Below the pieces are notes generated by a model that did no database searches, was not told where the DNA came from, and saw nothing but the letters and a program-made list of their open reading frames with translations. The translations under genes and the position numbers were made by a program. A stretch of 64,000 nucleotides of DNA. Source: Cricetomys ansorgei (Eukaryota > Chordata > Mammalia > Rodentia > Nesomyidae). The stretch spans positions 65,640,001-65,704,000 of the forward strand of contig JAMJFZ010000199.1 of NCBI GenBank assembly GCA_026225945.1, in the 5' to 3' direction. Of the stretch, positions 36,901 to 47,373 are shown piece after piece. The number at the start of each line of letters is the position of its first letter. Within the stretch, counting starts at the first letter, position 1.

Positions 36901-39805
36901 AAGCAGGATGAAAAGAGAAATGCAGATGAGCAGAAAGGCAAGTGTTTGGTGGGATGGCATCCTGAAAGGCAAAAAAAGGAGAGATTTCCTAGTCCTCTTA
37001 CAAGAGCCAGAAAACCAAACGATTCCAATTTAGAGATTCTGAGCTTCTGGTCCAGAGTCCCACTAATTCTGTCAGGGAAATTCTTGGACAGTACAAAGAT
37101 TAAGCGCCTGGGTCTTAATTTATAGTCATGTCCATGCCAATGACCTTGTGCAATATGGCCAGAGCTGCAATGTGGGAATTAGCTTCACTGACAGGTGAGA
37201 GTCTGCTATTGTGCCTTTCCTAGATAACAACCTTACTTTCTCATCTCCTTTCCACTGTGCCCTGTTGAGCCACCTACAACAAACTATTTTTTACTGCCTG
37301 ACTTTTCCAAGAACTCTATGAAGCAGAAGGAATCATCTCAGGAGAGCAGAGTAAGCCAGAACTTAGATCAGAGAGGCAAGTGCTACTCAGATTGTTCACT
37401 CACATGCTTCAGACTCATGAACAGATGTCATAGAATTCTTCCAGTACGAGCTAAGCTGTCATACCAGACTCGCAGTACAGCCATGCCAGCTCATTAACTC
37501 CCAAGTGCAGGTAGATATCACTAGCTAAGCCTTTGTGTCTGGTTGGCCCAACTTCCAATGCTGAAAAGAGAATTGTGACATTGGAGATTTGATTTTTGTG
37601 GTGTTTTTCTCATGGGCTTCCTTTCCATCACAGTAACTCAGCAACTGATTTAGGGCTCCACAAGCAGGCACTCAAAAATCATTGAGATAATTTAGTGTCT
37701 AATAAAATTGTATAGAACTTCAGACTTAAGAAAAAATTCTAGAAGTTTAGAAAGGTATTTGTAATTCTACCATATGTATAACTTTTCCATTCTGTGTATT
37801 AATACTGTACTTTGAATTATATTTAATTGCCTAGGAACATAGCATTTCCTTCAAGGTACAGAGACTCCCAAGAAATGAACCAGGGCTACTCCCAACCATC
37901 CAAACGTCTACTGGGCTTCCTGCATCACCTGTATCCCTGTTCATTTTTACAAGTACACAATGCCTTTTCCTCTAACACATGACTAGTTTCTTCCTTGGTT
38001 CATGACCCCATGGGCTCATAGCTTACTCTCAAGCTCTTTTATCTAATGTGTGCCTTTCACTTTCCCTTGCCCTTCTGATTCCTCCTCACCTCCCACTGAA
38101 TATGTACTCTTCACACTGAACACATTCTAGTCTCTTGCTCTGAGTCCACACTGAAGCTTCCCTCTTCTGAGTTCCCATATATCTTGATGGAAATATACTA
38201 TTCAGTTTACACAATACTATCATTTTGATGGTCTTGTCTTTCTCAACTGACTAATAAGAACTCAAGGTGAAGAGTATGCATATTCCTTATCTTTCTGCTA
38301 CAGAATATAACAGGATATATAGAAGAGTTGATATTTACTCTATAAAAATAAATGAAGACAAAACCAAGGAGAGATGGAACCCAGTATTACAGATCACCAA
38401 TATTTAGCAAAATTAGCTCAGTACCAGTTCTTTACCCCAAAACCAGGGACCACATTTTGGCTAAATATCTCCCAAAGAATATGTGTCAAGATACAGGAGA
38501 ACTTCTATATTCCAATGATGTAAATGCTTCTGATCTAGGGTGAGAATTCCACTAAATGGAAACAACCAGAATACAAAGTTGAAGTATGTTAGTAAAGCAT
38601 GAGGAGGCAGGGATTTTTTTTTTTTTGGTGTTTATGTGTTGAACTGTGTCTTCTCTTCAAAGTCACAAGTTGAGTCACACCCAGCATGCAAGAGAGGCAA
38701 GGCTGAGCTCTGGGAAGGTGCCTCATTGCTCATGTCTAGAGTTAGTGCTGTTGGCCAAATTCTGTCCTGTTGCCTACAGAGATCTTGGTCTGAGGTATGA
38801 ACAGCAGACTGTACAAAGATCAATAAGGAAGATGCAAGGTAACCTATGAGCCTAACCTTCTGTACTGTAGAAATCTTTCTCCATGCTTTCCCCGAAGGGG
38901 TCTTTTGTTTAACAACCTTTATGGAATATCTAAATAGTAAAATTGAAAATTCCATTTGGCTTGAATGAAATGACTTTTTGGTTAGAAACGATGTGCTTGA
39001 AAATACAATTGAAATGCTGATTTTGCTACTTGAAAGTAGTGTGATCATGAGAAATGCCCATCAGCTTTTTTAGTCCCCAAGAATAACAATTTTAAATATA
39101 TTCTCTATCCTGTAGATTGCACATTGTAAGGAGGATCAGATTACTAAATCTAGGACTGTTTAGTGAAGCATAGAGGGCTACTCAAAGCTGAGTTGTTATT
39201 AGTTCATCTCTGCTTCCTTATTTACTTTGAATATTTATATCTAGGCCTAAAATCAATTGACTTCCAAAATTCTAAAACGGAGAGAAAGACTGTGCAGCTC
39301 CATCCTGTTACAGAATATTATCTTCCTTGCTATCATTTACTGATCACCAATTCTAGTTACCTGTGTGTATATTATTGTTGATGATCCAAGACAACAAGCC
39401 AGTAAACTTTGGTTTCTGTTTATATTTCGTTTGACAAATCAAAGCAAGATTGAGAAATAAAAATTCACTTTTTAAGGGTAATATATTTGTAGAATGCAAA
39501 GTTGGAAATGAAACACAGTCTCTGTCAAACTGTCTCCAAAGCATTTGTTGTTTCTAAGGACCATATAAGGATGCTTTCTGTTGATGTCTGTCTGGACCAC
39601 ATGAAGTGCATTGTCAAAAATGATGTATGGGTTCAGACAATGTCTGAAAATGTAACAGAGTCACCACTTGGAAAAATTCATCACGGTTTTATAGAGAAAC
39701 AAGGATGTTTCTTGATGATGATTTGCTTCATAGATGATATAATGAGAGTTGAAACTTTCATCCTTCTTAATCTTTTCTTACATGTCCTTTTCACCAGTAT
39801 CTTTC
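33906..39805. other. Long non-coding stretch, little recognised
   Basis: About 5.9 kb. I see scattered MIR-like wording (for example 35490-35670 and 39010-39060, reversed) too weak to list as features, and no gene with recognisable domains. One minus-strand frame (36784-36972) is discussed as a low-probability exon in the findings. A poly-T of 12 lies at about 38615. Confidence 0.4.
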
Positions 39806-39823
39806 TTCATATTCATGAATCTT

Positions 39824-39993
39824 TCTTTTACTTCCTTTTTTTATTTGTTTTTTTCAAGACAGGGTTTCTCTGTTGTAACTCTTGGCTGTCCTGGAAGTCA
39901 TTCTATAGACCAGGCAGGCCTCAAACTCACAGAGATCCACCTGTTTCTGCCTCCCAAGTGCTGGGATTAAAGGCATGTGCCACCACTGCCAGG
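39824..39993 (-). repeat. B1 SINE, antisense, with 18-bp target duplication
   Basis: A complete reversed B1: T-rich tail, AAGACAGGGTTTCTCTGTTG, TGGCTGTCCTGGAAGTC, AACTCACAGAGATCCACC, GCTGGGATTAAAGGC and CCACCACTGCC. TTCATATTCATGAATCTT is repeated exactly at 39806-39823 and 39994-40011, so the insertion site is certain. The open frame running through it (39502-40065) merely includes the SINE. Confidence 0.96.
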
Positions 39994-40469
39994 TTCATAT
40001 TCATGAATCTTATTGCATTGGATAATTTCAATAATTTCCATAGCATTGATACTTCCAACTCATAGAAGTATACAGGCCAGCAGATACTTAGCCAAGTTGA
40101 AAGGCAGCTGTAAACTCTTTGTGTGAAAACAACTCTTGTTGCTTTGAAAACATGGAGCAGAAGAGCAAGGAACAGGACAGAGGCTTCTGATTCTCCATTC
40201 TATCTTAGATTGCTATCCACACCCACAAGTCAGGAAACAGATCATATATTGTAATTGTGCAGAAATATTTGTCTGATTTTACCAGTTAAGATAACATTTA
40301 CAGGCAGTAATAGAGTTCTGGAGTGGGAATGAAGAGAAGAGTTGAGAGAAATGTAGGTTCTAAGTCCTGCCTCATGTGGACTCACACATAGGTCAAGGGA
40401 AGCAGAATACCTTGCTCTTATCTACTCACAAGGCAAGACCTAATGAGAAATAGAGTTCTTTACTTTTTC

Positions 40470-40805
40470 ATTGGTGTGGCAACATATCTAACAGAAGCAT
40501 CTCAAGGAAGGATTTATTGTGACTCACAGTTTGAGGATGCAGTCCATCATGGTAGAGATGTCATGACAGATGAAGCATGAGGAAGCTTCTCATATTGTAT
40601 CTACAGTCAGGAATCAGAATGCTGGTGCTTTTCTCAGTGTCTGCATGAAGTCAGTCCAAGACTAAAGCCTATGAGATAACACTGCCCACATATGATTATA
40701 TCTTCCCTGCTCAGTTAAATAATTCTGGAAATATCCTTGTGTTTACATGGTGATTCTAAATCCAGTCACGCTGAAGCTTAACATTAACCATGACAATACC
40801 TAAGT
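40470..40805 (-). repeat. Rodent LTR-like interspersed repeat (antisense copy)
   Basis: Contains GGAAGGATTTATTGTGACTC, CACAGTTTGAGGATGCAGTCC and ATCATGGTAGAGATGTCATG. The last part (GGTGATTCTAAATCCAGTCACG, then 'ttaacattaacc') is the reverse of the opening of the copy at 13285-13660. Family name unresolved. Confidence 0.5.
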
Positions 40806-40889
40806 GGACGACTGAATTTTATTAAGTCACCAAATCATATCTGGCCAATGGTTTAATCCTGTGGAGACCTAGGTAGAAAATGAAATCCT

Positions 40890-41330
40890 TCCCACAGCTT
40901 CTACCTCTTTCCCAGTGCTTCGGCTCATTACTTCAGCATCTTTCCCTGTGCTCACTACTCTTCCTGGTATTTCAGTACCCATCTCAGTGTGCCCTCATGC
41001 TTCCCAGTGCTTCAACTCAGTATTTCAGTAACTTTCCCATTGCTTCAGCAGCATCCTTGGTACTTGGCATTTCCCCCACCCAGCATTTCAGTATCCTTCT
41101 CAGTGAATCAGCAACATCTCCAGTGCTTCCTCATCATTCCCAGTGCTCCAACTTTCTTCCCAGTATTTTATAATCCTTTAGGTGCTTAACATTCTTCCAA
41201 ACTCAGCATATTCCTCACTATGTCAGCATCTCTATTAAAATATCTCCAAGTTCCTCAGTGTCCTGTCCAGTATTTCAGCATTCATGCTCGGCAGTTCAAA
41301 ATTTCTTTCTGATATTTTAGAATATTCTTT
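40890..41330. repeat. Decayed minisatellite (CCCAGT-GCTTCAGCA-type units)
   Basis: Words such as CCCAGTGCTTC, TTTCAGTA, TTCAGCA and CTCAGT recur every 20-35 bp over about 440 bp, with strongly diverged units. The two overlapping Ser/Leu/Pro-rich frames here are translations of the array. The period is too irregular to define by eye. Confidence 0.6.
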
Positions 41331-41449
41331 GATTCCTTTTGCTTTGTTACCTTTATTTTTTACTTTTAAAGGAAAAGAAACCAAAATTTTTATTATTTAA
41401 TATGCAGGTTATAAAGGAGTCAAGAGGTGACGAAGAACAAAAATAGCTT

Positions 41450-41600
41450 TTGTGAATTTGAGAATGTGGCTCAGTTAGTAGTGTGCTTGCTTAGCATGCA
41501 CAAAGCCCTGGTCCAGACTACTTTTTAGAGTACATGAGAACTGGGAGAGATTTCTGTTGTATAGGCCAAGGCAGGAATATAGACAAAAACAAAAATAGTC
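41450..41600 (+). repeat. ID-like SINE, extended
   Basis: GAGAATGTGGCTCAGTTAG with TAGTGTGCTTGCTTAGCATG and CAAAGCCCTGGTCCAGACTAC is an ID head. The following AGGCCAAGGCAGGAATATAG suggests a composite or B1-like end before an A-rich tail. Confidence 0.6.
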
Positions 41601-42579
41601 CTTACAAAAATGAAAATTTGGCTTTAAAAATCAAAATACTAAACAAAAGCTCCAAAGTGGGTAGGTGTCAAATAAATCGTAGTTCAGTTGTTAATTTATT
41701 TTAAGACTATTTCTCAGTGAGTTTTTCCCTCTTATGTCCTCTATTTGACTTTACATATACGACAACAGGATGGTTATCTGATTTATATTTTTATTGCCAG
41801 TTTGGCTTAGCCATACAGGCCAATATAAGGAGCTAAAAAATGTTAAAGTAAGATGTGGCACTGCTGTATGTATACACATGTAATCATAGTACTAATCAGG
41901 GCTTAACAACTCTGCACTAAATTTAAACTGATGTTTAATTCTTCTGTATTGAACACTGACAAAAAATCTAGACTGATGGGCTGTTGTGTGACTTTCACTG
42001 ATGAGATTTGAAAGATGTCTCTTTACTCTAGATAAGCCATTGACAACAGCAAAGGGAAATTATTCCATCCAAGTTAGCTGGACTGGGCACTAATGAACTG
42101 ATTGGGTCTGCTTACAGAAGATGGTGTGATTCAAAGATAATTACATACCTAAAAATGCACTCCATCATGGGCGATAACTTACATAGTTGTTCCCACAGAG
42201 CTTCCTGTACAACTTGCATGGCACTTTTTCAAAAAGTCTTCTCGGCCAGGGGCTGCCCCAGTTGTTTACTGTTCATATAACTGTGAGGAGGGGTCCTGTG
42301 TCTGATACCTTTCTGTGCCTCCCAAGCCTTTTAAGTTTCCCCAGGTTTTTTAGTTTTATGAGACTTCTTTCTCTTCTAAGAGTAAGTCTTTCAATTCATA
42401 ATAAACAACCACGAGCATGAACATTCAAGCAAGGGTTAAAATAATCAGAAATTCTCAACTTTAAGATTCGTTTGCCACCAAGAGTTTGCTTTAGATTGAG
42501 ACAAGATTTATTGATCAACTCAATGGGTTAAATGGTATGTCAAAAGATTCTATATGCTATTTTCAGTTTAACAAAACTC
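41601..42579. other. No recognised feature
   Basis: Non-coding. The stretch 41980-42420 is less AT-rich and contains a 77-codon frame (42187-42420) without any domain. It may be an unnamed repeat. Confidence 0.35.
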
Positions 42580-42760
42580 TGAAAAAGATAATTACCCCTG
42601 TGTTAAAATTTAAAAAAAAAACCATGAGACTTGGGGAGGTGACATATCTAGCTAATGTCACAGACCTTGTATTGGATTGAACTGAGAAGGTGGAATCCAG
42701 GCATTTGTTTCTGAGGAAAACCATGACTTTCAAAATGTAGGTAATTATCCTATCCACTTG
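42580..42760 (+). repeat. MIR-like ancient SINE, sense
   Basis: AATTACCCCTGTGTTAAAAT, 'catgagacttggggaggtgac', TAGCTAATGTCACAGACC and GGTGGAATCCAGGCATTTG follow the MIR core in order. Confidence 0.5.
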
Positions 42761-43014
42761 AATCAGAAATATGGATACTAAAATGAGCTACATCAAATAA
42801 TTATTTTCTATGAAAAAGTATTTTTATAGGTATGGAAGTTATTCTTCTTTTGACATTATGGATTTGGGTGAATATAAGATATTTATATAATCAGATTGAC
42901 TGAAGTATAGGGCTACTGACCTGGGCCAGAAAAGATGATCATATAAAAAAAAAAAATTTTGCAATTAGACATGGATAATTTCTAATTAGTTTTAACACTT
43001 ATTTATTAATATAA

Positions 43015-43165
43015 CACAAACAAACAAACACATGACATGCATGCAGAGGTTACATCATGACTTATAGACTTTAGCTCCCTCCTTTCACTGTACTCGTCCT
43101 GGGGACTCAAACTCAGGTCTTCAGGCTTGGCATCAGGTACCTTTATTTGCCAAAATATTTACTTA
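43015..43165 (-). repeat. Degraded B4-type SINE, antisense
   Basis: It begins on this strand with (ACAA)n and reads CCTGGGGACTCAAACTCAGG, TCTTCAGGCTTGGCATCAGG and TACCTTTATTTGCC. This is the reversed head and box of a B4/B3-type SINE. Confidence 0.6.
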
Positions 43166-44033
43166 TCCCAAGACGCACATTGTCTCATACCATGCCAGAA
43201 TGGTTAAATGAAGGCAAGGTACATTCCCTTGCAGGTTACATTAACAAAAGTTGTGATATGCCATAGATTTGAGCATATACAGGTCTTGTCCAATGAAGGA
43301 AACTCTCTCCTTGAATCTGTTACTGGCTCAGTTTTTCTTCTCCACATTCTGACATTTTTCATATCTTTCATTTTTAACATCCTAATTTTCTGTATTCAAG
43401 AAAGACAAGTTTCTTTTTAGACACATAGCATCTTCTTAGGGTTTATAAAAGCCACACTTGCATGAAATGAGTAAGGTAGAGCATGCAGATGTGATAATAT
43501 GCTAATTGGTGGAAAGAAAATGCCAGTGGCCTTTCTGGGCTGTGTGCCAGGTAGAGGACTTTGATGCTAGATTATGGAACATCCTCTACTTTATCCTGCT
43601 TTGGTGACCTGGAGAACTGCTGAGGCATGTTTTCTTATCTGCATCAGAAGTCTGACCATATCTAATGAGCAAGATGTTTGCCCTGATAATGTGAGATCCT
43701 TACAAAGCTGTCTATCTCAGAATCTCAGTTCCAGGTAAGTACTATAAACCTTTCAAAGGTTCTGCACTGTCTCCAACTACTGCCATGAGTAGTTGAAATG
43801 TTTGTGAATGGGAAAATTGGCAACAGTTGAAATGGTTTTTTAAATGGGAAAGTTAAAGAAGTCAAAATATAGGGCATAAATGAATTATAAGAGCTTGAGT
43901 GTTTTGTGTATGTGATTAATTTAGGCACAGACTAGTAGTCTATCCATAGCTATCCACTACTACACATTTTAGAATTATATACAATTATTTTTAAGCCAGG
44001 TCTTTTCCACTTATTGTAAGTAGTCAATGAAAA
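43166..44033. other. No recognised feature
   Basis: Non-coding sequence. No family or coding motif recognised. Confidence 0.4.
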
Positions 44034-44125
44034 ATATGTGTGTGTGTGTGTGTGTGTGTGTGTATTTATACATATTTATTATATATATTATATATTATAT
44101 AATTATGTTATGTATTTATTTATAT
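44034..44125. repeat. (TG)n followed by AT-rich simple repeat
   Basis: A (TG)n run of about 26 bp at 44037-44062 continues into ATATATTATATATTATATAA words. Confidence 0.9.
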
Positions 44126-44989
44126 ATTGCTTGTTTCATACTCTCAGTGATCTGCCTCAGCTGATTGAATGCTGTGCCTGATAAGTGTGTCTTCACATCT
44201 AGATCAATATTATGTGAACATATATGGGTTTTGTTCAATTGATAGTTTACTTTTCCATTCTGGGAATATAATCCAGGATCTTTCACATTCTAGACACTGC
44301 ACTACAACCCAAGCTATACCCATAGCTGTCTTCATCCTATCGCTATCTGAAGAACTGTAAGACATGGCATGAGAAGGACAGCTTTCTTATCAACTCACTC
44401 AAGATTTATGCTTTATTGGTTGAGGTGGAACTCTGAATGCAGGAATGCAGAAGTATGATGCCATTCAGTTCTTAGTTTGAAGAACACCTGTGTAGTGGGT
44501 ACTGAGAATCACCAGGTATACATTTACTTTCCGACAATAAGAACAAGGAGTGTGCTATCAAGCACAGGCTGACCATTTCTAAGGAGAAAAAAATGGGAGA
44601 AAACCTGTTTGGTTGTACAGTGTGTTTATTTCTTGAAAGCAAAATCTTTTTTGATGTATAATTGACATTCCAGTATCTGTACATCCTCATGTCTATAATC
44701 TGATGCGTGTGGATGTGTGCAAATGGTCATAACCCAACATAATCTAGATAGTAGGTCAACTCAATGCATAGCAAAGTCTCCTGTGTCTTGTTTTTGTTTA
44801 TAGTTTTTGTTTTCATGGGAGTCTCTTTAATATTAGATCTTTACTCTTAAGAAGTGTGTCATTGCATAACCATATCATTAACCATGGGCACTATGTGGTA
44901 TAAAGGAATTCTCATGTCTACTCACCTAGTGTGGTGGGAGCATGGCATTATCCAGTACTTGTCAATCACTGCTATATTCCCTCTAGGTT

Positions 44990-45545
44990 ATTAAAGACAT
45001 CTCATATAAGCAATCATTAATTTGCCCCATGACAGTTTATTCCTCTTTTTCTGAGTTAGTGTTTCCTTCCTTCACAATTTTCTTTTGTATGCATGCTCCA
45101 TACTTCCTTTAGCAGGACTTGGGCACTTATTCTAAGTTGGCTATTGTGAATGATGTTTTAATAGGGAACACAGTTATCTCTCTGACACTTTCTTTCAGTT
45201 TATTTTGCAGTATATTCAGAAGGAGGATGCTGGATCACATCATAGCTCTATTTTTAATTTAGAGGAGCCTCCATACTATGTTACATCACTTATAAAACAT
45301 CTCATATTTCTCCAAACTGCACAGTGTTTCTTGATCCACAACATTCTCACCAATCTCACTTTTTAAAAAGTTATATACTAATACATACATATATGCACAC
45401 ATAACATATATACATATATATACATATATATGGAATTAATACATTACAGTCTCATATTAAGCATGTTTTCAACTATCTGTTTGCCATTTGAATTTCTTCT
45501 TTGGAGAATTATCGTTTTGGTTCATTTGTTCATTTTAAAATTCCT
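44990..45545 (-). repeat. LINE-1 fragment, antisense (distal part)
   Basis: It reads as a reversed old L1: TTGGCTATTGTGAATGATG, GAGGATGCTGGATCACATC, CTATTTTTAATTTAGAGGAG, CCTCCATACTATGTTAC, and after a (TATA/CATA)n tract at 45375-45430, TGTTTGCCATTTGAATTTC and TTCTTTGGAGAATTATCG. Its continuation lies at 46190-47010, across an insertion. Confidence 0.75.
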
Positions 45546-45640
45546 TCTTCTTTTCTTCCTCCCTTTCTTCCTGTTTTCTTTCTTCCTTCCTTTTTCTCCT
45601 TTTCTTCTTTCTTCTTCTTTCTCTCCCTTTCTCCTTGTCT
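45546..45640. repeat. (TTCC)/(TTCT) pyrimidine tract
   Basis: A TTCTTCCTCCCTTTCTTCC-type imperfect array of about 95 bp. It interrupts the antisense L1. Confidence 0.9.
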
Positions 45641-45897
45641 GTCTTCCTTGAACTCCCACAAATTAAAATATGTCTACATCTTTGCCTGCTTGCTCTTGCC
45701 TTGATAGCAAGTTCATTTCATCACTGACAGTAAAACCTACTTCTTCAGGATTCTAGCTTATACTGGAGACCAAATTAGACATCCAGCCTATGGAATGAAC
45801 AAGTACTATATTCTTTGATCTTATATTTATAGGCAGTCATTATTGGATTAGCTGGACCACAGTCTGTAAGTAAATTCTGTTGATAAACGCACACACA

Positions 45898-45934
<37 letters not shown>

Positions 45935-46029
45935 TCATTGTATAAGTTCTATTACTCTAGAGAACTCTAACTAGTATAGCATATTAATGATTAAAATTTT
46001 AATGATCAACTCAACCAAAGATGTTAAAG
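45641..46029 (-). repeat. Left arm of a local inverted duplication
   Basis: The reverse complement of this arm matches 46973-47367. In both arms the order is CTTTGGTTGAGTTGATCATT (L1-derived), 'attttaatcattaatat', the start of a rodent interspersed repeat, a dinucleotide tract, then CAGGCAAAGATGTAGACATA and TTCAAGGAAG. The L1/repeat junction is the same in both arms, which argues for duplication rather than independent insertions. The arm contains (CA)n at 45891-45930. Confidence 0.8.
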
Positions 46030-46182
46030 GTCGTTCCTTCCTTCCTTCCTTCCTTTCTTCCTTCCTTCCTTCCTTCCTTCCTTCCTTCCTTCCTTCCTTC
46101 CTTCCTCCATCCTTCCTTCCCTTCCTTCCTTCCTTCCTTCCTTCCTTCCTTCCTTCCTTCCTTCCTTCCTTCCTTCCTTCCT
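46030..46182. repeat. (CTTC)n microsatellite
   Basis: About 150 bp of CTTC repeats with two small interruptions near 46054 and 46108-46121. Open frames on both strands are artefacts of the tetranucleotide. Confidence 0.97.
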
Positions 46183-46189
46183 AAAGTCT

Positions 46190-47010
46190 ATAATTTTCTT
46201 ATAATTCTGGAAATTAAACCCTATCAAATACAGTACTTGAAAATATTTTCTCCCATCTCATAGTCTGCATTTTCATTCTGTCAATTGCTGTCTTTTCTAT
46301 GAGAAGGTTTTTAGTGTGATATAAGCTACCCATTCAGTTTAGGTTTTATTGCTTTTGTTTGGGGTCCTATCCCATAGCTCTCTGTTTTCCTCGATGTTGT
46401 CTTCTAGGTGCTTTTCAGACTCATATTTAATGGTGATGATTTAATCCATCTTTGAGTTAATTTTCACTTATGGCTTAAGGTAGAGGTCCATGTTATTTTC
46501 ATTGCCTGCAACAATTCTTTCACAACAGCAGCATTTCCTGGAGAGATTGTCACTTATTTAATGTAAATTCTTGGCATCAATGTTAAAGATTAGTTAACTA
46601 TATAATAGGCTCATTTCTGGTTTCTCTATTATGCTCGATTGGTTCATATGTCTGTATTTATGACAGAACCACACTGTTTTAATTACAGTAGTTTTATAAT
46701 CTATTTAAAATAAGACAGTATTTGGTCTCTAGCTTTATTCTTTCTCAAGATATATTTTGCTCTTCTGGGTATTTTGCAGTTCAACATAAATTTTAGAATA
46801 TTTTTACTATTTCTATAAACATTCCATTGTCATTATGATGGTAAGGATTTTGCAACTTGACTATGAATATCTTAATAATGTTAATTTCTCCAGACCATGA
46901 GAACATAAATTATGTCAATATTTTTCTGCCTCCTCTTTCATTAACATCTTGAAGTTTTCATGGTGAGGATCTTAATGTCTTTGGTTGAGTTGATCATTAA
47001 TATTTTAATC
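46190..47010 (-). repeat. LINE-1 ORF2-distal fragment, antisense (continuation)
   Basis: The reversed L1 resumes: ATTCTGGAAATTAAACCCTA, GAAAATATTTTCTCCCATC, GGGGTCCTATCCCATAGC, TTTGAGTTAATTTTCACTT, TTGGTTCATATGTCTGTAT and GATATATTTTGCTCTTCTGG. It reaches the sequence shared with the inverted duplication. No open frame is kept. Confidence 0.8.
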
Positions 47011-47061
47011 ATTAATATTCTATATTAGTCAGGGTTCCCTAAATTAACAGAACATATACAG

Positions 47062-47143
<82 letters not shown>

Positions 47144-47367
47144 AGGCTGTGGTCCAGCTAATCCAATAATGACTACCTATGAACATAAGATCCAAGAATA
47201 CAGTAGTTCTTCAGTCCATGAGCCTGAATGTCTCATGTGGTCTGCAGTATATGCCAGAATCCTGAAAAGAAGATTCTAATATCAATGATGAAATGGACTT
47301 GCTATCAAGGCAAGAGTAAACAGGCAAAGATGTAGACATATTTTAATCAGTGGGGGTTCAAGGAAGA
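46973..47367 (+). repeat. Right arm of the local inverted duplication
   Basis: The partner of 45641-46029, with a spacer of about 940 bp made of (CTTC)n and L1 sequence. The L1-derived end is nearly identical between arms (41 of 42 positions over the best stretch I compared); the rest differs more, roughly 10-20% by eye. The match stops at TTCAAGGAAG, just before the nested CTGACT-rich repeat begins. Confidence 0.8.
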
Positions 47368-47373
47368 ATGAGA

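Noticed and set aside
39502..40065. 187-codon plus-strand frame, the longest outside the provirus
   Set aside because: It includes a whole antisense B1 insertion with an 18-bp target duplication, and the rest has no domain; it is open by chance.
42187..42420. 77-codon plus-strand frame in a GC-richer patch
   Set aside because: No domain or recognised family; the patch itself may be an old repeat.
45987..46263. Phe-Leu-Pro-Ser repeat proteins on plus strand and Lys-Glu-Gly-Arg repeat protein on minus strand
   Set aside because: Pure (CTTC)n tetranucleotide repeat translated in different frames.
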